A DNA stretch of 64,000 bases from NCBI GenBank assembly GCA_916700875.1, contig CAKAKS010000039.1, positions 28,995,315 through 29,059,314 on the forward strand, given 5' to 3'. Shown in pieces: positions 55,994 to 64,000 of this stretch. Positions within the stretch are counted from its first letter, which is position 1; each line of letters starts with the position of its first letter. The translations under genes were made by a program, and so were the position numbers. Source of the stretch: Sebastes aleutianus (taxonomy: Eukaryota; Chordata; Actinopteri; Perciformes; Sebastidae). The notes under the pieces were generated by a model that was not told the DNA's origin, searched no databases, and saw only the letters and a program-made list of their open reading frames with translations.

Positions 55994-56180
55994 AAGTTTA
56001 TGCTCCATGGTCTCACCGGAATTGTAGGCTTTTATGTTAGAATCTATTAACAGTGTGTAAAATGACATCGGGAACACAGTTAATGATGAAAAAAATAACT
56101 ATAGTTCTTCCTAATACACCCTGTTAGTAGTTTCTAACAAAAAAGACTACAATTCAATTGAGACCATGGAGCATAAACTT
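55994..56180. mobile_element. 187-bp fold-back element with about 49-bp inverted arms
   Basis: Left AAGTTTATGCTCCATGGTCT and right AGACCATGGAGCATAAACTT are exact inverses; the arms continue inward as GGAATTGTAGGCTTTTATGT / AACAAAAAAGACTACAATTC with mismatches. No coding capacity. It abuts a separate palindrome on its left. Confidence 0.8.
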
Positions 56181-57011
56181 TCACTCATGTCTTTTTTTCC
56201 ATGTTTCATGATGTCGATCTGATTGTCACACTCTTAAAGTTCAACCCTGTTCAGCTAAATTATAAAAAAAAAGTTGGTCGGACCAAAAAAAATCAAAACA
56301 TATTTGATATAGTTATAAAACGTATGTTTCTTTCCTAATTTTCCATCCTGTTATGTTCATATAAACCATTCTACCGATAAGGATTATTATTTGAGTGCCT
56401 GAGATTAGCCAGTATGTTTTCCTGACAGTTGAACATATCACTATTCTTATATTATACAAAAAAAGATGAAAAATCCATCTTTTTTTGATAAATCATGAGG
56501 CTGAAATGTTGCTGTATAACAGGAATGACCCACGAACCATAAAGTTTGGATAACAAAAGGAGGATTTGAGTACCTGAGCTGTGGGCTTGTTAACTGTCTT
56601 TCTTTAAAGCAAACTCGTTGAAAACCACAATAGGCAAATCCATCTTCCCCCAAAAAACTGCTCTACTGGTGGCCCATCACACAGATGAGCAAGTCTGATC
56701 AAACCTGATACAAAGACTGAGCTGCTGATTATATGTATTACATGATTTTTCATTGTTTTTATGTGACTATTAGGTATTTCTTTTGTCTTTAAAAAAACCT
56801 TTAACACAAAAAAGTAGAACATAAATCATGCTTACACATTGCTTTTGTCCATGAAATGAAAATTAGATTTCACAGGCTCGTAATAAAAAAAAAACTGTGG
56901 TCAGTTGAAAACAAATGTTGTTGTTAGAGCCCAGTGAAACGAAGAGAAAAAAATATATATATGTACTGTATATACCTATTTCCTCAACAGATCTCAACAT
57001 GGCTGCCGAGT
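56181..57011. other. intergenic, no gene seen
   Basis: AT-rich unique DNA. The minus-strand frames at 56447-56822 lack motifs. Confidence 0.45.
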
Positions 57012-57380
57012 CACAAACTTTCTCATTTTACAGCTAAACAGAACATCACAAGATGTTTCTGAAAACATTTGAGGCAAGAAATAGGCATTACAGTAACAGA
57101 ATACAGATTCATATTTGATCAGCGCTGCCTAGTTTGACTGTTTGATCGGAGTTCACGAGTGATTGACAGCCTGCTCAGACACGGCAGGGCTCCAGCTCGG
57201 CTCTGATTGGTTGTTCTCCTCCGGTCTGTGAAATCTTGCAGATGCCATTAGGAGCACCGGAGGACACATGATTTTTGTCAGATTACCTTTTTTATGCACA
57301 ACTGTCAGGATATAGTGACCGTTTTATAACAAGAACTTTTATTAATAATATTTGCTCCAATTTGACCCACTGCTGCTTTA
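57012..57380 (-). mobile_element. family E4, partial copy (inverted)
   Basis: It contains CTCATTTTACAGCTAAACAG, AGGCATTACAGTAACAGAAT, ATTGACAGCCTGCTCAGACA and ends CCCACTGCTGCTTTAAA, matching the reverse complement of 35158-35500. Confidence 0.72.
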
Positions 57381-58190
57381 AAAAGATAATGCATCTTATG
57401 ATATTCTATATATTTTTTTATGTCAACAAATCCCATGAACACCAACAATACATTGATCTTACTAACAAATATTGTCTCTGTATCCAAAGCCTGATACATA
57501 CCGGTATCTTATTCCTCTATTGAGTAGAGCTCCATTGTTTGTCAAAAAACTATAAAAAACACATCAGTGAGCCGCACCGTTACCTGGGTGACATGTCCCC
57601 TTTTAACAATGAATATGGGCACTGTAGTTTGTTTTGAATCCCACATACACTGTCCTGCTGCCCTAAATTCTCCCTACAGCACCAAATGTGTATTAATCAA
57701 CAGCTGAAAATAGTTCCCAATAAATGCCCTATTTATTCCTGTTTGAGTACCATTTTTACTGAAAAATACGGTGCCAAAGTGTTTTAGGAAATTATTTAAC
57801 CTTTTTAAAAAATGAAACTATGTATTTGTGACCCGTTTTTAAAGTTTTACACTTTCAGTAGGAACAAATGAGGCTGGAGCTGTATGCCACAGACAGGGAA
57901 GCTAAGTCAGGAAGAATCATGAGATGAACTAACACGTCGTTGGTTTTGGTCTTCTTTTCTAGATTTGTTTACAGTAAGAAAAATATAGAACATCACCAGA
58001 CTGAACCTTTAGGTAAAGTAAAATGCATTAAAATCTCCGGAAAAGAACTTTCTCTTCAAAAGATCAAAAAACAAAAGTCTTCTCTTTTTTCCATTCTGAC
58101 TCAAGATGTGTGATGAAAAGTGTCTCTGATGCCTCACTGCTTTTCTGTCAGGTCTCATAATTGGCTTTCTCACTTGCACCTGCAGGTGAG
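57381..58190. other. intergenic, no gene seen
   Basis: AT-rich unique DNA. No recognised feature. Confidence 0.45.

Positions 58191-58231
<41 letters not shown>
58191..58231. repeat. (CA)n microsatellite
   Basis: About twenty CA units, with overlapping artefact frames on both strands. Confidence 0.95.
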
Positions 58232-58233
<2 letters not shown>

Positions 58234-58741
58234 AGCTTCATGCACACAGATGCATATATTTTCATGCGTCCACACCATTTAAAACATTGCAACAGACAAA
58301 ACACATCCTCATATGCATTCAAGTGTGCGCGCACACACAAACACACACAGCAAGCGGCTGCGAAGGGCGTGAACACACCTCGATCACTGACGAGAATCAT
58401 TGTGGGATTCTCACACCCAGTCTGACAAAAGTCACCTGCAGCTGCACGCTTACAGATGTCATTAAAGAGGAGTCGAGGCTCTCTGTTACTTCCACCCGCT
58501 GACTTCACTTTTTGCTTTTGTCAAATTCTGATGAACCTAATTAGACCTAACTGTGACGAGTTGGGCTGAATCGCTCCCTCAATAGCTCAATTTTGGATTG
58601 GGAGCAGATGAAAACTATGGATTAATATATTTTTTAGCCTTATTTTCATTATGTCAACACAGGTCACATATATAGTTGAGGATATCTTCTCTAGGACATA
58701 AATAATCTTAACTATGTCTCTCTATTGCACATCACTAGAGT
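58232..58741. other. intergenic, no gene seen
   Basis: A short interrupted CA tract near 58328-58348, then unique DNA. The frames are continuations of the CA tract. Confidence 0.45.
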
Positions 58742-59846
58742 AGGGCTGTCAAAGTTAACACAATAACGCATTAACGCAAATTAGTTTTAACACCACTAAT
58801 TTCTTTATCGCATTAACGCGACTTGCATTTTTAGGTTGTAGCAGGCTCAGTTTGAGCTACTGCTATGACTCCGCTATTGTGTCTTTCAGAGGTTGTTGCG
58901 GGCTGAGTTTTAGAGTAAAGTTTAGCTAGAGTGAAGATACTGGTATCATATGAAACTATAGGAACCTAGGCAATCCACTGGTACCAACCATGTCATACTA
59001 GCTTGTCACGAAGGAGGCTAACTAACGCTCCAAACTTGCGCTACATTTCGGCAAGAAAAAACTGGCATGGCCATTTTCAAAGGGGTCCCTTGACCTCTGA
59101 CCTCAAGATATGTGAATGAGAATGTGTTCTATGGGTACCCACGAGTCTCCCCTTTACAGACATGCCCACTTTATGATAAACAAATGCAGCTTTGGGAAAC
59201 TCATAGTTAAGTCAGCACACTGACACACTGACAGCTGTTGTTGCCTGTTGGGCTGCAGTTTGCCATGTTATGATTTGAGCATATTTTTATGCTAAATGCA
59301 GTAACTGTGAGGGTTTCTGGACAATATTTGTCAATGTTTTGTGTTGGTAATTGAGTAAGAGATAATGTACAGCGAGCGGGTCATTGTTTTGAAAGAATCC
59401 CCGACAGGGCGATGCTCTCATCGCCCCGAAGGGGTTTCTTTCACAACAATGACCGGCTAGCTGTACATTATCCCGCTTATTACACGGCTACTTACTTAAG
59501 AAATCAATATTTTGACACAAAAACGGTCCGCCAGAGTCTGACATCAGAGCTGCGCCCATAGCAACAGTCTGTTATACAGAAATGAGAGACTGCAGAACGC
59601 CGTGATTGACCAATCAAAATCAAGTATTCAACACAGCTGTGTAATAATTTCCAATAATAAATATATACATACATTTGCATAAAGCAAGCATATTTGGCCA
59701 CTCCCATGTTGATAAGAGTGCTAAATTACTTGACAAATATCCCTTGATCAGATAAAAAATGTGTGATTAATTTGCGATTAATCGTGATTAACTATTGACA
59801 ACCACGTGATTAATCACGACTAAATATTTTAATCCGATTGACAGGC
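58742..59846 (-). mobile_element. family A element carrying a nested palindromic insert
   Basis: It runs from AGGGCTGTCAAAGTTAACAC to TTTTAATCCGATTGACAGG. The order and orientation match 41579-42388. The element is split at about 59356 and resumes at about 59646 (AATTTCCAATAATAAATATA). Confidence 0.8.
59356..59646. mobile_element. hairpin-forming insert within family A
   Basis: GATAATGTACAGCGAGCGGG and AATGACCGGCTAGCTGTACATTATC face each other, with TCATTGTTTTGAAAGAATCC opposite GGGTTTCTTTCACAACAATG, giving about 45-bp arms around a short G+C-rich loop (59400-59430). A non-palindromic tail runs from about 59470 to 59645. No coding capacity. Confidence 0.7.
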
Positions 59847-59851
59847 CAAAT

Positions 59852-59935
59852 ATATGTGTGTATATATATATATATATACATGAGTCAGAATAATACATAT
59901 ATATATATATATATATGTATTATTCTGACTCATGC
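59852..59935. repeat. TA-rich tract with 54-bp perfect palindrome
   Basis: ATGAGTCAGAATAATACATA (from 59880) is mirrored by TATGTATTATTCTGACTCAT (to 59933) around a TA tract. A second TA tract lies directly before it. Confidence 0.9.
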
Positions 59936-59991
59936 ACTTCAGAGGGACTGAGAGTGTGATTACACAAAATTAACTGTAAATTGAACATTTT

Positions 59992-60467
59992 AAAGGCAGG
60001 GTTGGTAAAGATTTTAGAAAAAATGTTGTGTTACAGTTGAAATCATCATTACATCCCAACAGCAATCAAAAAATCAAATGCCCTGACAAAAAAAATAAAA
60101 AATAAAATATGGTATCTGCGGCTGTCGCAGGACTATTGAATAATCTAAGGCTGCCTGTGCACTCATTGCGCGTCACTGGAGTCTTCCACAAGCTGCTACT
60201 TACAAGCTGAGCACTAACAATATTCATGTTCGCCGTTCACGTGCATTATGATATGTTTACGTTCTTAATGACAATAGTGGGGGAGTGGCTTTGGAGGGAG
60301 GCCTGAAGGGATGGCCTGTCAGTGTTGCCGACTTGGTGACTTTCTCTCTAGATTTAGAGACTTTTGGAGCGAGTGCTGCTCGCTGCTTACATCGGTTTTT
60401 CGGTTGGATCATTTGTAAAAATCGAGTGTACTCTTGCTATTTTCTCAAGATTACCAACCCTGCCTTT
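59992..60467. mobile_element. family E3 element, 476-bp deleted copy
   Basis: The ends AAAGGCAGGGTTGGTAAAGA and ATTACCAACCCTGCCTTT are inverted, as in 22721-23840. The interior (for example CAGTGTTGCCGACTTGGTGA) is an inverted relative of 22800-22870. Confidence 0.78.
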
Positions 60468-61267
60468 AATGACATGCATGATCACTATGTGCACTGCTGT
60501 AGTACTGTATAAAGCCACCTGCTTGTTAAAAACTGTAACTTTTATATGTATAATGAAGTATTAACTTAAAAGCCGTGCATTCATGTCCCTGCATCTAACT
60601 GCTGTGTTGCCATCAAGCCTCGTGTCTCAGTATGTCTGATAGAAACTTTAATAGCTACCAGCATGAGACACCGATCAGCCAAGCACATCAGCATAGTGAG
60701 ATCCAATATGTCACCGCCACGCAGAGAGAGAGGGAGTGTGTGTGTGTGTGAGAGAGGAAGGCTAGCTGCATGTGTGTCTTGTTAGCGCTGGGTTTAACAG
60801 TGGAAGTGGTGGCAGTAATGTGGGAATGACAAAAGAGCTCTTACTGTGAGCTATATGAAGACATGCGAGATAAGACAGAGTTCTGCAACATGTCCCATCC
60901 CCTGGTGTGTGTGTGAGCGTGCGTGTGCACGTGTTCACACTCAGGTAACGGACACTGTTTCTATGTTTGTATGTGTGATCTGCTAACCTACAGCTACTTA
61001 TTATAATTCCAACAAATGAACATTCCCAAACCGTGTAGTTGAATGTATGGAAGTGACGCAAATATGGTGCTAATCTTTTTTTTCCCCCTTCTTTAAAGAC
61101 ACAATACAACACAAACATCCAGATTCAATCTTTCAAATTTCTCCTCCAAAATAACATACTGTATGTAGCTACTTTTAGAACAACTGCGGAAATCAGAGAG
61201 GCTGACTTGCTGGAGAACTAAAACTGGCATGCTAAAATATTCAATTATGTTTAAACAGTGATTGTTT
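60468..61267. other. intergenic, no gene seen
   Basis: Unique DNA with short TG tracts near 60737-60750 and 60905-60915. The 118-residue minus-strand frame at 60762-61118 has no recognisable domain. Confidence 0.45.
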
Positions 61268-61419
61268 TACTGATGATTTCAACGTATCCTCATTCAACGG
61301 TTCGGTTCATATGATACCTTATAAAAAGTTATTCCTTATGTTCAGCAACACTTGTCAATTTCCGCTCATTACTTGCATACAGTCTTTTCAAAATAAACTT
61401 CCATCGTCACAGGAAACAA

Positions 61420-61860
61420 CTTAGTTAGGTTTAGGAAACAAAACTGCTTAGTTTGGTATAGGCAGCAAAACTGATTAGTTAGGTTTAGGAAAAGATCGAC
61501 TTGTTAAGGTTAAGGAAACAAAACTACTTAGTTAGGTTTAGGAAAAATGTACTTGGTTAGGATTAGGCAACAGGTTTAGGCAACAAAACTACTTAGGTTT
61601 AGACAACAAAACGGCTTAGTTGGTTTAGGCAACAAAACTACTAGGTTAGGTTTAGACAACAAAACTTCTAAGTTAGGTTTAGCCAACAAAACTGCTTAGT
61701 TAGGTTTAAGCAAAAAACCTACTTAGGTTTAGGCAACAAAATGGCTAAGTTAGGTTTAGGAAAAGATCAACTTGATAAGGTTTAGGAAACAAAATTACTT
61801 AGGTTTAGGAAAAGATTGACTTGTTTAGGCAACAAAACTACTTAGTTACGTTTAGGAAAA
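61420..61860. repeat. minisatellite of AGGTTTAGGCAACAAAACTA-type units
   Basis: About fifteen imperfect units of 22-30 bases (GTTTAGG plus CAACAAAACTRCTTAGTT variants, and some AAAAGATCGACTTG variants) in one orientation. Other family B copies hold one or two units at the same place. Confidence 0.85.
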
Positions 61861-61901
61861 GATTATGGTTTGGATTCAAATAACTTCAGAATGACGTAAC
61901 T

Positions 61902-62449
61902 TAAAGCTGAAGTAGGCGAGATTGGAGCAAATATGTTTAAAAAAATTTCATAATACCGGAGGAAGACAACCAGTCAGAGCTGATCTGAGGTCTGCTGTCA
62001 AGCTGCCGTCTATGAGAGCCGGCTGTCAATCATTCGCGAACTCCGACCAAACAGTCAAACTATAGGCAGCGCTGATCAAATATGAATTAATATTATGTTA
62101 TGTTAATGCCTATTTCTTGCGTCAAATGTTTTCAGAATCATCTTGTATTGCACGGTTTAGCTGTCAAATTAGAAAGTTTGTGACACCGTTTGTGAAATCT
62201 GATGAAGGAACTGCAAGTTCCGGTCACATGACCGGAGCACAGCCAATAGGAACGCTCTCTCAATGAAATGACCTGTGATTGGTCAAAGTCTCCCGTCATG
62301 GGCTAGATTATCTGAAGCCTGAAAACAGAGCCATGAGGAGGTGCAGAAGTCTAGTTTTCTCTCAGAACACTTGAATTACAATATGCTGAAAGGTTATTAT
62401 GGAACTTTTGTCCAATGATGCCAAAAATATACTGCCTACTGCTGCTTTA
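61902..62449. mobile_element. family E4 element, complete, nested in family B
   Basis: Inverted ends TTAAAGCTGAAGTAGGCGAG and ACTGCCTACTGCTGCTTTAA, 548 bp, sitting in the GTAACTT/AAGTACGG phrase of family B. No coding capacity. Confidence 0.8.
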
Positions 62450-62754
62450 AGTACGGAAGTTAGTGACAAATAAATCAACATTGACTTCTGGTTCCACACG
62501 GGACAAGAACACTGGAATATCTAGTGTATTTTGACCCACCCATCCACCCCGACCTCCTCCCTATGCTGCGTTTGTCCCTCTTTTTACTTCCTGGTTCACG
62601 ATTACATGGATTACATACAAATTGATTTTGTGGTGTATATATACAAATTGCAGTGCATTACCTTTTGTAAGTATAGCTACTAACGGCGTATGAGAACAGC
62701 CTGATGATTTATACTGTATTGAATTTAGCCTTGCTTGTGGCGTGGCTCTAGGGG

Positions 62755-63005
62755 TGGCAATATCGCTCCGTCTTTGGTCCAGACTGAAATATCTCAACAA
62801 CTGTTGCAATCATTGCTGTGACATTTTGTACCTTAATGACTTTCTCAACCCCGTGATTCTTCCTTTAGTGTCACCATTGGATTGACATTTTTTGGTTTCT
62901 GGTGAAATATCTCAGCAACTTTTGGATGGATTGTCATGAAAAATTTGGTGATCCCTTGACTTTTCTTCTACTATCATCACGTCAAAATTTGAATATGTCC
63001 AATAG
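62755..63005 (+). repeat. unclassified dispersed repeat (second copy at 45990-46320)
   Basis: It contains TTTGGTCCAGACTGAAATAT, GGTGAAATATCTCAGCAACT and AAAATTTGGTGATCCCTTGA, the latter two phrases being internally similar. Confidence 0.6.
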
Positions 63006-63062
63006 CGTGATTTATCTTAATAGCACGCTAGCACACTATACTAAGAGGGCAAACGTTATACC

Positions 63063-63296
63063 TGGAGTTTGCTAGTGATTGACAGCTGCCTCTGTTGAAT
63101 GAACAGCCAATAGGAACGCTCTCTCTCTGAAATGACCTGTGATTGGACAAAGATTTTCTAAAGCCTGAAAACAGAGCCATGAGGAGGTGCAGAAGTCTAG
63201 TTTTCTCTCAGAACACTTGAATTACTTAATGCTGAAAGGTTATTATGGATTTTTTGCCCAATGATGCCAAAAACATTCTGCCTACTGCAGGTTTAA
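63063..63296 (+). repeat. family E4 right half
   Basis: Nearly identical by eye to 62230-62449: GCCAATAGGAACGCTCTCTC, TGAGGAGGTGCAGAAGTCTA, CTGCCTACTGCAGGTTTAA. The left half is missing apart from a GTGATTGACAGCTGCC segment. Confidence 0.75.
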
Positions 63297-63607
63297 CTTT
63301 AAATTTTAAGACCGCAGGGTAACTTATGTTTTTAAGTTGAACCAGCATGAAACTCTTAAAATCAAACAACCAGTAGTGTGCAGCAGTAATGCTGGTTGTA
63401 TTTGTCTGCTTTCAGTGGTCCACACAGTTAAACCTGCAGGGAATAAAAATATCAACTAACTTCTTGTAGATAAATATTAAATTGATATCTATCTCCTGTT
63501 TCACTTTTATTTCATCACCTGTCTCTGCCCTTCCTCCCCTCTTTTCTCCTCCCCTGCCCTTGCCTCCTCTCCTTTCTAATTACCTTCCCTTACCTCCTCC
63601 CCAGCAC

Positions 63608-63721
63608 CAGCCCTGCCTCCGGCTCTCAGCAGGATCCAGAGGGGCCGCTGCAGCAGCTGTGTCCCAACAGGGCCTCGGCTTTCTGGGGAGGTAGCTCTGG
63701 GTGGTGAAATTCACTGAACCA
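63608..63721 (+). other. possible terminal exon of an unidentified plus-strand gene
   Basis: A long pyrimidine-rich tract (63490-63600) ends in CCTCCCCAG, a good acceptor. The frame that follows reads SPASGSQQDPEGPLQQLCP, then NRASAFWGGSSGW and a TGA at about 63709. The following sequence is non-coding-like. I do not recognise the peptide and no upstream exon was seen, so this may be chance. A minus-strand frame (63580-63804) competes. Confidence 0.2.
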
Positions 63722-64000
63722 ATCTCGGAGGTCACATGGCGGGGATGTAGAGCAGAACGAGTTGACCTTCTGACCTCTGCTGAGGACTCCAAACTGCATC
63801 CCACTATGGATCTGTGATAAGTGAAAGGAATAATCTAACCGGAGGAGAAACTTCAGCCTTACACTAGAGGGTGCTGGTGGTTCAGCTGTGTTTTTTTAAC
63901 TACAGTGTGTTGAATTTCTCTGTAATTAAACTTTTGAGCCGGGCACCGCATTAACCCCGACACAAAAGCATGCTTTAAGATGAATGAAAAGTGCACATCC

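Larger units (their letters stand above)
61268..62700 (+). mobile_element. family B element expanded by an internal minisatellite and a nested E4
   Basis: The left end CAACGTATCCTCATTCAACG and right end GTATAGCTACTAACGGCGTA correspond to those of 33320-33745. Between them the AGGTTTAGGCAACAAAACTA unit has multiplied (61420-61860) and an E4 element is inserted (61902-62449). The downstream part CACCCATCCACCCCGACCTC resumes after E4. Confidence 0.78.

Overview
This is vertebrate, very probably teleost (percomorph-type) genomic DNA, not a prokaryotic or viral sequence. The evidence is an intron-containing cerebellin gene, dozens of long (CA/TG)n microsatellites, and many interspersed repeats ending in TTAAAG-type inverted termini that look like fish non-autonomous DNA transposons. 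Coding content is very low. Most open frames are microsatellite translations or chance frames inside repeats.

The only confident gene is cbln1 (cerebellin-1 precursor) on the minus strand. Exon 1 (7222-7482, 87 codons) carries the signal peptide, the N-terminal cysteine pair and the start of the C1q domain. Exon 2 (5718-5837, 40 codons) continues the C1q domain. Both introns are phase 0 with GT/AG borders. The last coding exon, about 66 residues by comparison with the family, is not in the window and should lie before position 1, so positions 1-5717 belong to intron 2. A CpG-rich 5' flank (7483-8060) and a long CT/TATC microsatellite block lie upstream of the gene.

From about 8.6 kb to the end the window is intergenic. 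It is a mosaic of unique AT-rich DNA, a few conserved-looking non-coding stretches, two LINE remnants (16.4 kb plus strand, 31.2-32.3 kb minus strand) and several dispersed repeat families named here by letter: A (ATTAATCG-rich, ends GGCTGTCAA, about 700 bp), A2 (shares the core of A), B (AGGTTTAGG-bearing), C (ends TAGGGATGG), E1-E4 (TTAAAG-type ends). Several are nested in one another: three layers at 2.3-4.7 kb, a poly(A) retrocopy with a 16-bp target duplication inside a LINE at 31.5-31.9 kb, a palindromic element inside family A at 59.4-59.6 kb, and E4 inside a family B copy at 61.3-62.7 kb. A roughly 5 kb symmetrical block (37.3-42.4 kb) has inverted copies of a composite repeat around an inverted minisatellite. 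A 500-N assembly gap lies at 18980-19479.

A possible terminal exon of an unrelated plus-strand gene is suggested, weakly, near 63.6 kb. I found no tRNA, rRNA, CRISPR or operon, and nothing that I can defend as a new biological system. The items most worth following are structural: the gap flanks, the inverted composite block, the minisatellite expanded from a transposon, and the microsatellite abutting the cbln1 exon 2 acceptor.
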